Assembly: GCF_945859705.1 (NCBI RefSeq) | Contig: NC_079134.1 | Coordinates: 69,498,625-69,562,624 of the forward strand | Length of the DNA stretch: 64,000 bases | Reading direction: 5' to 3' | DNA from: Episyrphus balteatus | Lineage: Eukaryota > Arthropoda > Insecta > Diptera > Syrphidae | Part shown: positions 31,530-44,238 of the stretch, piece after piece | Numbering within the stretch: position 1 is the stretch's first letter | Layout of the letters: each line of letters starts with the position of its first letter | Position numbers and translations under genes: made by a program | Notes under the pieces: generated by a model | Told to the model about the DNA's origin: nothing | Seen by the model: only the letters and a program-made list of their open reading frames with translations | Databases searched by the model: none

Positions 31530-33927
31530 ATGTATTATCAAAATATGGGTGGAATAAGAGGTAAAATTAAAACCTTGTCCTCCCTTTTGAAAAGGAATTT
31601 GAGTTGATTAATTCACTTTTTGCTTTAAACTTAGTCCAAGTATGTTTCTTTCATAATTCATTGCAAAGAATGCTTGATTTAGTGTTTACAAATGATGATA
31701 CTGATGTTAATGTATCAGAATGTTGTTTTCAAATTCCATTCACCATGTTGCCATTTCTATTTCGATACAAAATGTTAATTTTGAAAATTATAATTCTTTT
31801 CAAACGTTAAATAAATTTAAATATCTTTTTAACTCTAATAACTTAAACATATTAAATGAAAAATTTTTGAATTTTGATTGGCAATTTGATGGTAATAATA
31901 GTTTAAAATCTAATTTTGAACATTTTTTAAGTATTTTTGTAAGGGAGTTGGTTTCGTGTGTTCCACGCACTTTACATAAAAGCAATTCTCATCCTCCGTG
32001 GTCGAACGTTAGGCTGCGTAAGTTAAAAAATGCTAAAAGTAAGGCTTTTAAGACTTTTAAAAATAGTAGTAGTCACAGTGATTTCTTAATATATTATCGT
32101 CTTCGAAAAGAGTATGTATTCCTTGCTAAATTTTGTTTTAGTAATTATGTAAATTTAATGGAAGGCAACTTAAAGCAAAACCCATCTTTATTTTGGAGAT
32201 TTGTAAATTTGAAAAGAAAATCTATTGGTTTTCCGTCAACAATGGTTTATAATGATCAATCTTCAAGTGATCCGCAAACAATTGTGGATTGGTTTGGGGA
32301 TTGCTTTCAAAATATTTATAATTCGTCAGATCTTGATATAGGCAACAACTTTGATGCAACTTCTCTTTCTCCTATAACTGATTGTTGTAGTTTTTATTGT
32401 AACAGGGATGACGTGACTGTTGCGTTACGGGAGCTTGACGATTCAAAAAAACCTGATTTTCATGGAATATTTCCGATTGTTCTAAAACATTGTTTTGATT
32501 CTTTGTCTGTTCCCATTCAATCACTTTTTAATCAGTCGCTTTCTAGTGGAGTTTTTTTGGAAGAATGGAAAGTATCTTACATAACTCCAGTTTTTAAGTC
32601 TGGAGACAAAACAAAAATTGTAAATTATCGCCCGATAAGTAAACTCCCCATTCTTCCAAAGCTCCTGGACAAAATAATTAAAACAAAATTATATGGTATA
32701 ATTAGGAGGAATATTTCTAATATTCAACATGGCTTCTTAAGCGGCCGTTAGACCACTACAAATTTGTCTTGCTTTTCAAATCAGTGTTTTAAAGCATTAG
32801 AAAAGCGTTCCCAAATGGATGTGGTTTACACGGACTTCGTGAAAGCTTTTAGCAGAGTAAATCACCTAATTTTAATTAAAAAATTAAAATCATATGGTTT
32901 TGATGGTACTCTGCTTAAGTGGTTTTGGTCTTATTTAATTGACAGAATACAAATTGTTAAAATAGGTGATCTGGTATCTAACCCGATTAAAGTACACTCT
33001 GGCGTTCCTGAGGGAAGTCATTTGGGCCCACCGCTTTTCAATTTATTTATTAATGATTTTCAACAAATTTTATCCTTTTCGGATGGTTTAATGTTTGCCG
33101 ATGACTTAAAAATTTTTAAAATAATAAAAAGTGTTAGTGATTGTTTGGAGTTACAGAAAGATATTGAAGTTTTTGAAAATTGGTGCATGCAAAATGACCT
33201 CCGTCTTAATTTTTCTAAGTGTTCTGTTATGTCTTACTGTCGTTTATCGAGTCCAATAATTTTTGATTATTTTTTAGGAGGGTCAAAATTGTCCAGAGTA
33301 AGCGAAATAAAAGACTTGGGCGTAGTTTTCGATGAAAAATTAACTTTTGAACCTCATGTTTCTTGTATTGTCTCAAAAGCTAGTTCTATGTTAGGGTTTC
33401 TTAAAAGAAATTCTTCAGACTTTAAGGACCCTTACACTCTTAAAGCTGTATTTTGTTCAATTGTTCGTCCTTTGCTTGAATATTGTTCTGTCATTTGGAG
33501 TCCCGATACAAAAAAACTCACAGAAAGAATTGAAAAGGTCCAGAAAAATTTCTTAAGGTTTGCTCTGAGGCATTTTTCTTTTAATAGTAATACCGATCAG
33601 AATTATAAAAGCAGATGTCTTATGCTTGGAATACAGACCCTTGAATCAAGACGAAAGATGTATAATGTAATGTTTATTCGTGATATTCTTTGTAATGACA
33701 TTGACTGCTCAGAATTACTCTCTTTAGTTCAAATATATGCTCCTAGTAGGCCAATGAGGATGAGACAGTTAATTTTTGAAATTCCCCATTCAACCAATTA
33801 TGGACAGCGTGAGCCAATTTCCCATTGCTGTAAACATTTTAATTTCTTTTATAATGAACTTGCTCTTTGTATGTCTAGATATCAATTTAAATCTATTTTG
33901 ATTAATTTGTTGCAAAATTCTGTTTAA
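31530..33927 (+). pseudogene. LINE ORF2: endonuclease deleted, RT nearly intact
   Basis: Starts MYYQNMGGIRGKIKTLSSLL, the first beta strand of the endonuclease, but most of that domain is missing; the next block (SLQRMLDLVFTN, 31650) is its C-terminus in another frame. From 31720 one frame runs to 33927, broken only by TAG at 32749-32751. RT motifs: NYRPISKLPILPK, QHGFLSGR, VVYTDFVKAFSRVNH, SGVPEGSHLGPPLF and FADDLKIF. The C-terminal RPLLEYCSVIWSP and LIFEIPHSTNYGQREP are also present. The RT Asp pair is kept. Without the endonuclease it could not nick target DNA. Confidence 0.85.
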
Positions 33928-34018
33928 AACAATTTTTGTTGAAAATTTGAATTAATATTTTATTCTTAAGCAAAATCTGTTGATTGTAATTTATCGTAGA
34001 TTTGAATAAATAAATAAA

Positions 34019-36200
34019 TAATTCTACGCCCACATAATTTTCCTGAAAATTTTGCCATACCTATGCATACATCTTCATGTCCAAATTCATTTTCAATCCC
34101 CGCTCGATCAGAAGTTATAAGATTAATCTCTATTAATACTGACGAAAAAGATCTTTTAGTTCCAAATCAAGAAATTGAAAAGCGAATTTATGTTGCGAAT
34201 ACTATAGTAAACGGTAATAGGTCATTAGTGCGTATAATTAATACAACAAATGATAATGTTACTATTCGCAATATAGAAATAGAAACCGAAAATCTGTCTA
34301 ATTATAACATTTTGTCAAATAAAAACCTGGATGCAGAGCATCAAAAACAAATTCTTGACAGGTTATCAAAAAATTTTCCTAAATTTGTTAAATCAAAATT
34401 GACTGAGTTATGTAAAGAGTTTAATGATGTGTTTGCATTAGAATCAAACAAAATATCGTGTAATAACTTTTACACTCAAAAGCTTCGGTTAAAAGATGAA
34501 TCTCCTGTATATATAAAAAATTATAGAATTCCTCATTCTCAGAAAGAGGAAATAAGCAAGCAAGTTGATAAACTGATTTAAGATGAAATAGTTGAACCAT
34601 CTACCTCGGAATATAATAGTCCAATCTTACTGGTACCTAAGAAATCCTTGCCAGGTAGTAATGAGAAAAGATGGCGACTAGTTGTCGATTTTAGAAACGT
34701 AAATAAGAAGTTAATTGCAGACAAATTCCCACTCCCAAGAATAGATGATATCCTGGACCAGCTTGGCAGAGCAAAATATTTTTCTTGTCTCGATTTGATA
34801 TCTGGTTTTCATCAGATTGAGCTGGATGAACAATCAAGGGATATAACATCATTTTCAACGGACAAGGGATCATTTCGATTCAATTTGCTTCCATATGGCA
34901 TCAAAATAGCGCCGAACTCCTTTCAACGAATGATGTCTATAGCATTTTGTGGTTTATCACCAGAACAGGCTTTTCTGTACATGGATGATTTGGTTGTATT
35001 AGGCTGCTCAGAGAAGCATATGTTGAAAAATCTTAAAGATGTTTTTTCAATTTGCCGTAAATACAACTTAAAACTCCATCCTGACAAATGCTCATTTTTC
35101 AGTCACGAAGTGACCTATTTAGGGCATAAATGTACAGATAAAGGAATACTTCCAGATGATAGCAAATTTGAGATTACCAAAAACTACCCAACACCAAAAG
35201 ACTCTGATGCAGTTAGAAGATTCGTTGCATTTTGCAACTATTATCGACGTTTTATACCCAATTTTGCGTCTCATTCTCTGTACTTGACACGCTTAACTCG
35301 AAAAAATGTACAATTTCAATGGAATGAAGAATGTGAAAATGCATTCCAATTTTTAAAAGAAGCGCTCCTAAGTCCTTATATATTACAATACCCAAATTTT
35401 AATAAACCATTCTGCATTACAACAGATGCAAGCAAAAATGCATGCGGTGCTGTGCTAAGCCAGGACTACAATGGAATACAGTATCATACGCTTCAAGATC
35501 ATTTACTAAAGGAGAAAGAAATAAATCAACCATAGAACAGGAATTGGCAGCAATTCATTGGGCAATTAATTATTTTAGGCCATATGTATATGGAAAAAAA
35601 TTTTTGGTAAGGAGTGACCATAGGCCACTTACTTACCTATTCTCTATGAAAAATCCATCTTCCAAATTGACCAGGATGCGTTTAGACCTAGAAGAATATG
35701 ATTTCATAATTGAATTCATAAAAGGAAAAGATAATTGCGGTGCAGATGCATTATTACGAATAGATTTTGAACAAATTAAACATATAGCCAGCAATAGTAT
35801 CCTTAAAGTAGCAACCAGATCTAAGACAAGACGTAACAAAAAAGATTTAAGTAACGAATGTATACCAACAAAAACTTGTAGTACAGCTACAGATTCTCCC
35901 AAAATATATGAAACACTAAGCTCTAGCGAAGTTAAAAAATGCGTTCATCTGAAGTTCGATTTCATAAAAGAAACACCAAGGTGTTACTTAAAACTCGAAA
36001 AAAGAACTTTAGTAAGCTTTCCAATAGATATTTTTATTATTAATGGAAAAATTGACTTAGGACAATTCTTTCCAAGGTTAGAAAAAGAGACCGGTAGTAA
36101 AAATATAAATAAGTTGCAACTTTCATTAAATGATGATATATTCAATATGACTACGGTCAATGAATTTAAAAAAAATGCAAACGCATTACTAAAAATTTAA
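34019..36200 (+). pseudogene. Gypsy-type Pol: RT and RNase H, degenerate
   Basis: Resumes pol after the LINE: RPHNFPENFAIPM, linker, then RT from about 34600 with LVVDFRNVNKK, the DKFPLPRIDDILDQLG block, FSCLDLISGFHQIEL and the catalytic FLYMDDLVV. RNase H follows: ITTDASKNACGAVLSQ, IEQELAAIHWA and VRSDHRPL. Defects: an in-frame TAA at 34579-34581 before RT and a 1-nt frameshift at about 35480 in RNase H. The linker to integrase ends at a stop near 36200. Confidence 0.9.
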
Positions 36201-37284
36201 AAATAGCGTTACCGCCAAAAATAAGGTACATATTGGATAACAAAGAAAAAGCTAGACTAATTGAAACATTTCATAATGATCCCATATTTGGAGGTCATCC
36301 GGGAATCACAAGACTATTAAAGAAATTAAGAGCGAAATATTTTTGGAAAAATATGACGAAAGAAGTTACTAAATACGTTAAAAACTGTATACATTGCCAA
36401 AAAATAAGACCATGCCAAAAACTAAAGAGCAATTGTCAATTACAACAACAACTGAGCGCGCATTTGACATAGTTCTTGTTGACACCATTGGTCCGTTAGC
36501 TCGTTCTTACGTTGGTAACCAATATGCAGTAACTATTGTATGTGACTTAACAAAATATTTAATTTCTATACCAATTTTAGATAAATCAGCCAAGGCAATA
36601 GCCAAAGCAATTTTTGAAAATTTTATTCTCATTTACGGTCCCATGAATAAGATCATAACCGATATGGGGACTGAATACAAAAATCAAACAATGCAAGAGC
36701 TTTACAAGCTCATGAAAATAAATAATTCTACTTCTGCAGCATATCACCACCAAACCTTAGGATCAATTGAAAGATCACACAGAACTTTAAATGAATATTT
36801 AAGATCATATATATCTCTAAATAGATCCGACTGGGATGATTGGATAAAATATTTTACGTATTGCTATAACACAACTCCCTCCACCGTTCATGGTTATTGT
36901 CCATTTGAACTCGTATTTGGAAAAATACCAACAACTCTAGATTTTATGTTTAACAAGGCAATAGATCCAGTATACAATATTGATTCATATGAAAAGGAAG
37001 TTAAATACAGATTGCAAATGGCTCATCAACGAGCACAACAATTTATCCAAAAATCTAAAACCTACCAAAAAAACCAGTACGACAAAAGTTCTAGGCCAAT
37101 ACATATTAATGTCAATGATATGGTGCTACTTGAAAACAATGCAGGCCATAAACTAGAAAATCTTTTCAAAGGCCCTTATATTGTAACAAATATCGAAAAC
37201 AATAACTGTACGTTATTAGGGAATGACAACAAATACCTTAAAGTTCATAAAAATAGACTACGAAAATATAATGAACCTTTATAA
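36201..37284 (+). pseudogene. Gypsy-type integrase, frameshifted
   Basis: N-terminal HHCC zinc domain: FHNDPIFGGHPG and CIHCQK (36250-36405), in one frame. A frameshift in an A-run at about 36405 moves into the catalytic core: DTIGPL, ITDMGTEYKNQ and SIERSHRTLNEYL supply the D, D and E. A C-terminal strand-rich region with NDMVLLENNAGHK ends at 37284. It inserts the DNA copy into the genome. The core frame itself is open for nearly 300 codons. Confidence 0.9.
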
Positions 37285-37654
37285 AGTAACAAAACAAGAG
37301 TTTTATGGTAATGATATGTGCATGTGCATACGACAATTCCTTTTTTTAAACTATTTTATGTGTATTTTATATAACCTACTTTTATCGAAATAATAAAAAC
37401 AAAATGAATATGTAAACTGTAATTATTTTATAAGAGAACTAATTAATAAGAAGACAAAATAATATACTATTTTATAAGAATTTTGTTAACCAAAAAAAAA
37501 AAAAACAACAACAAAAATATTTTTAGATTATAGATATAAAAAATCGTTAAATTTACTTTAATTTTGTATTAAAAACAAAAAAAAAAAAAAAAAAACAAAA
37601 ATAAATAAAAACTTAAAATAAACTAACAAATTAACATCAGAAAATCTATATATG

Positions 37655-37686
<32 letters not shown>

Positions 37687-37883
37687 AAATTAAAATAAAC
37701 TAATAAGTATAAGAAAATATGAACATGCATGTTCATAATTAAATAAAAGCAAAAAATACAAATACATTTTAAATTATGTAATAAATAATGAAATATTATG
37801 TAAAACATTTTAATTTTTTGAAACAATAAATATGGTTTAGGGGTTTTGGCCAAGCATAATTTTAACTTATAAAATTATACTTC
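37285..37883. other. Gypsy 3' untranslated region with poly-A tracts
   Basis: Very AT-rich with A runs at 37492, 37580 and 37656. There is no env-like frame between integrase and the 3' LTR. Confidence 0.6.
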
Positions 37884-37896
37884 AAAAGGAGGAAGG
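37884..37896 (+). promoter_or_regulatory. Polypurine tract of the Gypsy element
   Basis: AAAAGGAGGAAGG directly precedes the TG that starts the 3' LTR. This is the expected primer for plus-strand DNA synthesis. Confidence 0.8.
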
Positions 37897-38139
37897 TGTA
37901 ATAGAAACCTTATCATATTCCATCGTGAGAATCAAGGTCAACCTTGATTCCCTCGAAGCAACATGATGCAACTCCAAATCCATCTAATTACATCTTGGGA
38001 ACCATTCCTATCTATGGTTCTCCAGGTGTATCATGCTAAGCTTGCACTTTGCAATATATTATGTTATGGTATGTTATGTTTGACCAACCTTAGACAGTCT
38101 AAATACAAAACCTCGTTCCTTCTTGTTCAATCTTCTACA
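37897..38139 (+). repeat. 3' LTR of the Gypsy element
   Basis: 243 bp from TGTAATAG to CTTCTACA, with TG...CA ends. The right boundary is supported independently: from 38140 the sequence matches part of the piggyBac-like MITE at 44.7 kb. No 5' LTR counterpart is visible upstream of gag. Confidence 0.7.
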
Positions 38140-38205
38140 AAGCCATCCAAACCTAAAAAAATTATTTAATAGAATATTTTTTACGAATTTTTAAATACAT
38201 ATACA
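38140..38205. mobile_element. Fragment of a piggyBac-like MITE
   Basis: AAGCCATCCAAACCTAAAAA and GAATATTTTTTACGAATTTT match 44666-44721 closely. The Gypsy element appears to have inserted into a copy of that MITE. Confidence 0.6.
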
Positions 38206-38226
38206 GGGTGTCCCAAAAGTTAACGT
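38206..38226. repeat. Mariner-type end ACAGGGTGTCCCAAAAGT
   Basis: Recurs inverted inside the Helitron-like units (8568-8588 and 10480-10500). Probably a transposon terminus, without a partner here. Confidence 0.45.
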
Positions 38227-38339
38227 CGAAACGATAACGGTAGATAGAATAGGTGGTGACAGTTATCAGAAAAATAATAATAAAAATGCCCCCTATGGGG
38301 CATAAGAGGCATTTCCAAATGCCCAATACGGAAATTCCC

Positions 38340-38850
38340 CGCGTGGGGCAGTTGAAATGTGACCCGCATTATAAAATATAGACTGTTAGATGGTGGGGCT
38401 AGTATTCATGTTTAGGGATGTTTTTCTTGGCATGGTGTGGGGCCATTTCATCGGATAGAGGGTATTATGGACCACCTTAAGTACAAAGAAATCTTAAGGG
38501 ACACTATTCTACCTTTTCCTGAGAAGGAAATGCCTTTAAAGTGGACATTTCTACAGGATAACGATCCAAAACATAAGACTAAGTCTGTGAAACAATTGCT
38601 ATCCGTCCGAAAAATCGGTGTTATGGAATTGCCAAGCCAGTCCCCAGATCTGAATCCTACTGAGGACTTGTAGAGTGACATGGGAAAAGCGATTAACAGG
38701 TCTGATACCTCAAATTTGGACAAACTTTGGCAGGAATTTTGACGAGCCTGGTATTCAGTACCTTTTGAACGATTTCGGAGTCTTGTTACGTCTATTAACC
38801 GCTGGTTTTATGCTGCGATAAATAATAAGAGTTACCCAACCAAATACTAG
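38340..38850 (+). pseudogene. Tc1-type transposase, C-terminal half, dead
   Basis: The catalytic half of a DD34E transposase: GCFSWHGVGPFHRIEGIMDH, QDNDPKHKTKSVKQLL with the second Asp, and SPDLNPTEDL with the final acidic residue. Stops replace Trp codons in two places (TAG at about 38410 and 38671), and another stop lies at 38741. The C-terminus continues to NNKSYPTKY, a usual Tc1 ending. A frameshift precedes GCFSWHG. The DNA-binding N-terminal half is missing. Confidence 0.85.
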
Positions 38851-39129
38851 TTATTTTCTTTTAACTGTGTTAAAATTTTTGTTAATTTATTTTTGTTTTT
38901 AGGAAGTGTGCTATTTATTTTGTCCTAAAAAACTTGAGCTGTATTAATGATTTTGTTGTTATTTTTTGTTAAAGAATTCAATGTACTTAATTTCTTTTTT
39001 AATAAATCAAATATATCTGTGTTCTTACTTCCTCATTAATAAAACAGCTCTTTTAAGTTAAAAAAGTGCGAAAAACTTTCATTTTAGAAATTTTAGGGTA
39101 CATGTGCTATTTATTTTGTCGCCACTGTA
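38851..39129 (+). mobile_element. 3' untranslated region and terminal repeat of the Tc1 element
   Basis: Ends ...GTCGCCACTGTA. The last 162 bp are duplicated at 5895-6056. Confidence 0.75.
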
Positions 39130-39408
39130 GATATGTACACACTCGAATTTCGGTTATACCAAAACTGCCAAAATATGCTGCCGGCTCTTATACTATGTTA
39201 ACTTAACTACCTACATATCGAAGAAATTTGGGAAATTTGTCATGGGAAGGAAAAAATTAACAGCCTTAAAAATTAATATCTGAGCAACCAAAAAAGATAT
39301 CAATATTTTTTAAACGCACTTACAAAGACTATCATTTCGTCTAAAAATGTAGATCTTTTTCAAATTTCTACTATTAGTATTAACAGAGAAATTATCATTA
39401 ACATGAGT

Positions 39409-39428
39409 AAAGGAATACCAAAGTAAGA
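39409..39428. repeat. Target-site duplication of the RTE element, left
   Basis: AAAGGAATACCAAAGTAAGA, repeated exactly at 42925-42944. The first few A bases may be coincidental with the element tail. Confidence 0.9.
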
Positions 39429-42400
39429 AGAATTCATTTATAGAATCAACGGTAGCGTCACCAGTTCCAGTTAGGCCGAACTACTTGGTGAATCCCTTAT
39501 ACGAGCTACTCCGACATATTCAGAGCACAGATCTATAAGGAGCAAATCACATCTAGGCAAAATAACATCGAGGTGAGCCTAGCGACACACACCAACATCT
39601 AAGAGCTTTCCATTAAGCGTGCATGCAATTCCTTGGGTTAGGCGACTGGAAATCACCGGCGTAGTAAAAGACGATCACATTACAAAATCAGGAGCATGCC
39701 AGTGTCGACAATTTGCGAAAAACGTTTCGCGAAATTTTCCGAAAAATTTCGAGCATTATGGAAGTACTTGCTAACACGAACAGCACTACCCCGCCAGGCA
39801 GTACCGCTGCTGGACCGATTAGAAATAATCGGGTCAGAGCTATACGGATTCCGGGGGCTAGCAAAGTAATGCACGAGGTTAGAAGAAAATTGAGAGTCGC
39901 GAGTTGGAACGTGGGTAGTATGAACGGCCGAAGCTGTGAATTAGAAGAGATGATGAAGAGGAGGCGAGTGGACATCTTGTGCGTCCAGGAAACCAAGTGG
40001 CGAAACACTGGAAACAGAGCCCGTTTCTTAGACGTCAAGACAAAGCAATACAAGATGTTCTACTACGGAACAGAGCAAGGTAGAAACGGAATCGGTGTCA
40101 TCCTTGCGGAAAAGCTTCTTGGAAACGTTTTGGCTATTTCGAAGTCCAGTGACCGATTGATGTCTCTTAAACTGGTGATGGAAGGAAAGGTGTGGAATAT
40201 AGTCAGTGCATATGCTCCCCAAATTGGATGTGAGCAGGTGGAAAAAGATGCATTCTGGCTAGACTTCCATAACCTCATTAAAGACATCCCAAAGGAAGAG
40301 CTTTTGTTTGTGGGTGGAGATTTAAATGGACATGTAGGGAACGGCAACGAAGACTAGGACTGCCATGGTGGCCTTGGATTTGGAGCTAGAAACCCCCCTG
40401 GTGAAGAAATTCTAAGCATGTGCAGGTCACATGGTCTTATAGTGTTGAATACCATGTTCATTAAACAAAGCCGACACCTTATCACTTATAGCAGCGGTGG
40501 AAATGAAACACAGATCGACTACCATCTTCTATCTAATTTTATGAAGCCGCTAGTGAAAGACTGCAAAGTGATATTAGGAGAAGCGATCGCCCAGCAACAC
40601 CGTCTCCTACTGACAGAATTTTTTATGGAGACGAAGGCGGCAAACAAACAAAGAGAGGCTATCGGGGGAATCAAGTGGTACAACCTGGACAAAGAAAAAG
40701 GCGATGCATTCATCTCTGTTATGAGAAACTATCTGTGCGAGACCATCAGCAGATTACAAAACGAAGAGTGCAGAGTACAACATATGTGGGACTCTCTGCA
40801 AAGAACTTGCTTGGTGAAGGCGAGGTCACTGCTAGGAACATCTAAAGGAAACTACCAACGGGAAAAAGAAACATGGTGGTGGAGTGATGAAGTTAAAGCA
40901 GTGATAACAAGGAAAAAGACCGCTTTCCAAGCTTGGTCCAAATGCCCCTCTCATAATAGAGATGAAAAAGCACGACTCGAAGTGGACTACAAGCGCTACA
41001 AGAAGGAAGCAAAGAAGAAATGCGCCCAGCATAAGGCAGAGAGTACGGAAAGCATGTATCGCGAGCTTGGTGAAATATCTGATCCAGCTGCTGATGCAAA
41101 CCAGGCTCTCCAGGAACTGCGACATGCTAAGCTGAACAAGGGTGCAGCCATCTTCAAAATTGCCGCTCAAAGGAGAAGGAATGCTCAGGAAATTCGCTCA
41201 CCAAAGTTCATTAACGATGCTCAAGGCCTACTACTTGTGAATGACGCCAAAATTCTTCACAGGTGGCGACAGTATTGTGACGAACTCCTAAATGAGCAAT
41301 TTCCCAGGATATACTTTCCAACAGCCGAACCTAATTTAGAAGAAGTACCCGACCTTACAGTCGAAGATGTTAGCGTGGCGGTGAAAAACTCCAAGAAAGG
41401 AAAGGCGATTGGTCCAGACGAAATACCCTCTGAGTTCTGGAAAAAGATGGGAGACATTGGGTGTAAATGGCTCACGATTCTCATCTCCAAACTCATTAGT
41501 GGTGACCAAATGCCAAATCGGTGGAGAGAAAGTTTCCTTCTCCCAATCTACAAAGGAAAGGGGGACACACGAAACTGTGATAACTACCGATCGATTAAGC
41601 TGATGTCACACACCATGAAGATCGTTGAGCGGATTTTGGACGGCCGACTGCGAAAAATAATACGGCTGTCTGATGACCAGTGCGGGTTTGTCTCGGGTAA
41701 ATCAACCACAGATGCCATACAGAGTTTAAGAATCCGAATGGAAAAACACCGTGATTCCTCAAGGGATTTGCATATTGTGCTGGTTGATTTCGAAAAGGCA
41801 TTCGATAGACAACCACGAGATCTGATATGGGTGTCCCTGAGACAGCGAGGGGTTCCGGAAGTCTACGTGCGGATGATCAAGGACATGTACGAGGAAGTAA
41901 AAACGAAGGTAAAATGCCCCGCAGGAGTCACCGAAGAGTTCCCAATCAAAGTCGGTGTGCACCAGGGAAGCGTCCTGAGTCCTTTGCTCTTTATTACAGT
42001 CCTTGACTTTCTGCTTGAAGGAAAAGTGACGGATCCGAAAGTGAATCAGTTATTCTTTGCTGATGATGGAGTCATCATAAGTGAAGATCCAACATCCTTG
42101 CAATGAGCACTTGATGTGTGGGTGGATGTTCTGGAAGGAAGTGGGTATCGGATAAGCGCGAAAAAGACAGAATATCTCTGCTGTCCATTTTCTGACCCAG
42201 ACGGCCCTATTCCGGACATTTACCTGAATGGAACAATACTTCCCAAGTGCGAAAAGTTCAAATATCTTGGATCTATGATCAACAACCAAGCTTCTTGTGA
42301 TGACGACATCAACCACCGAATAAGTGTAGGGTGGATGAAGTGGCGCGAAAACTCTGCCATCTTCTGTGACCGAAAAATGCCCCCTAAACTGAAAGGAAAG

Positions 42401-42924
42401 CTCTATACTGCAGTTGTTCGCCCAGCACTTACATACGGTTCACAATGTTGGACAATGTACAGAACGTATGAGAGTAAACTGACAGCAGCTGAGATGAAGA
42501 TGCTTCGTATGACAGCAGGAGTAACAAAGCTTGATCGAATTAGAAGCAAGAAAATCCGAGGAAGCCTTCACGTCAAAAACACCATCTTGGATAAAATACA
42601 GCATGACCGTTTAAGCTGGTACTGTCATGTACAAAGACGAAACCCTGAGAATCCAGTTCAAAAGGCGATCGCTTACGACGTTCCAACGCAATCGCGAAGA
42701 AGAGGCAGGCCTAAGAACTCATGGAGAAGACAAATGCAACGACAACTGCATTCAGTTGGCCTTAGACATGGAACAATTCAAAATCGAGAAGCCTGCCGAC
42801 GTTTCCTGAGGTCAACCCGGCGAACCCCACATGCGGAGCCGTAGTGTGAAGCAGTAGAGTGGGAGAGTTGTGACCCCATTCGAGATCATGACTATCGTCG
42901 ATAATGGAGAAGAAGAAGAAGAAG
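39429..42924 (+). mobile_element. RTE-type LINE, almost complete
   Basis: 3.5 kb bounded by a 20-bp exact target duplication. One long frame, a short 5' UTR and a 3' end in a GAAGAAGAA microsatellite, which replaces a poly-A tail as usual in RTE elements. The target lies in otherwise unannotated DNA. The exact duplication suggests a fairly recent insertion. Confidence 0.9.
39758..42844 (+). pseudogene. RTE-type endonuclease/reverse transcriptase with two nonsense codons
   Basis: One frame of 1029 codons from ATG at 39758, interrupted only by TAG at 40355-40357 and TGA at 42104-42106. N-terminal endonuclease: VASWNVGSMNGRS, DILCVQETKW, YGTEQGRNGIGVI, SAYAPQIG, GGDLNGHVG, then TQIDYHL and QQHRLL after the first stop. 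RT: ILISKLISGDQMPNRWRES, NYRSIKLMSHTMKI, QCGFVSGKSTTDAI, VLVDFEKAFDR, VGVHQGSVLSPLLF and FFADDGVI with the Asp pair. The C-terminal thumb region ends in a basic tail. The TGA is a likely CGA-to-TGA transition. No frameshift was seen. Confidence 0.92.
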
Positions 42925-42944
42925 AAAGGAATACCAAAGTAAGA

Positions 42945-44238
42945 GTTTTCTTAAATCATCAATTTCGCAGATAAAGCGTTACTTAAGTTTTTTTTCAAAG
43001 AATATACACAAAAATCATTCCTGAAATGTTCTTTATCTTATTATAGGACAATATGTATACAACAATATGTATTCATAAATTTTGGAGTATTGTACCTAAG
43101 AAAAGCCGGTTGAATTATTAAATTTACCTTTGACCTCGAATAACTTCTGACTGACTATACTTTTTGTAGAGCGTTCAGTTCTCTACAAAAGTCTTTGATC
43201 CGCATGGCAGTGGAATTTATATTTCAGTATTTAAAAGAATTAGAAGAAACAAAAATTCTTGTGATATTCTTAATGGAAACAAAAAATGCGATGCGGAAGT
43301 ACTTAGCATTAATATTAAGTGCTCAAATTTTCAGGGACTTTTTTTTGTTTTTTTCTGGTTCAGAGAAAATCAAGCAATTTTTTTTTTAACGCCCTAGTAT
43401 TTACATACGAAAGAATGTACCTAATGTACCTTTAACTTTCGTTTTTCAAAACTATAAAAAAAAAAAATGGACTTGGCGTCGCAGAACATTGATTGGATTT
43501 CCTTTAAAGCACGAAATGTTTTCATCGTTGGGGTCATCATTTTCATTATTTGATTAAATAGGTAGGCGGCTCATGGCCGATTTTCGAAAAGGAGTCATTT
43601 TGTTATAATAATTCTTCTTTTTAACAGTAATTATTAAAAACAATAATTAAAAATAAAAAAAAGTTACATTTTCAATAAGAATTTAACTAAAGTTCGTTCG
43701 CAAATTCGGGAGTTGAGAAAACCTTAAATTAATAAATTCTAGATTTGAAAATTGAAAGTTGAAAACGTCTACTTTTAGTGAATAAAAACAAATTCTGTTG
43801 CAATTAAAAATCATCAAGTTGAATTCAACTTCTAGTGAATAAAATCGCCCTTAAGTTACTTCTCGTTACTGACTTTATTGAACTTCATCTAACACGCAAG
43901 TTACATAAAATAAAAAGTATGGCACAATTATATCAAACCTCGGAACCGAAACATAATTCATCAACCTAAACCAAAAACTTCAAAACTTGGAACCAATTCA
44001 ATTTTTTATCTGTCCAGCTATACATTAATCTCGAAGAAAACATACAAAAATTATCATTATTTATTATTATAACATACAAAATTAGCAATTTAATTGTATT
44101 CTTTTTTTGAAACAATTGAAGGAGTAATAAACAAGTCTATATACTATAAGTTCCCGTTCAAATGACTGACCTCTAAAAATTCAGAACCACATTTCATTTT
44201 GTGTGAAATCAATTTTCGTATACAAATATATGTACATT
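42945..44238. other. No recognised feature
   Basis: AT-rich. Short open frames (for example 43195-43389) lack known domains. No LTR or TIR is recognised. Confidence 0.35.

Larger units (their letters stand above)
30211..34018 (+). mobile_element. LINE inserted in Gypsy pol
   Basis: 3.8-kb non-LTR retrotransposon with ORF1, ORF2 and a 3' tail of AATAAATAAATAAATA. TAATTC before it (30205-30210) is repeated after it (34019-34024). Deleting the element and one TAATTC rejoins the Gypsy pol frame exactly, so both ends are fixed. The 5' end seems complete (ORF1 begins about 50 bp inside), but ORF2 has an internal deletion. Confidence 0.9.

Noticed and set aside
38395..38850. Tc1 at 38.3 kb as the other half of the Tc1 fragment at 28.9 kb, split by the Gypsy element
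   Set aside because: Both copies contain the same KTVKHGG-type block, so they overlap and are separate elements.
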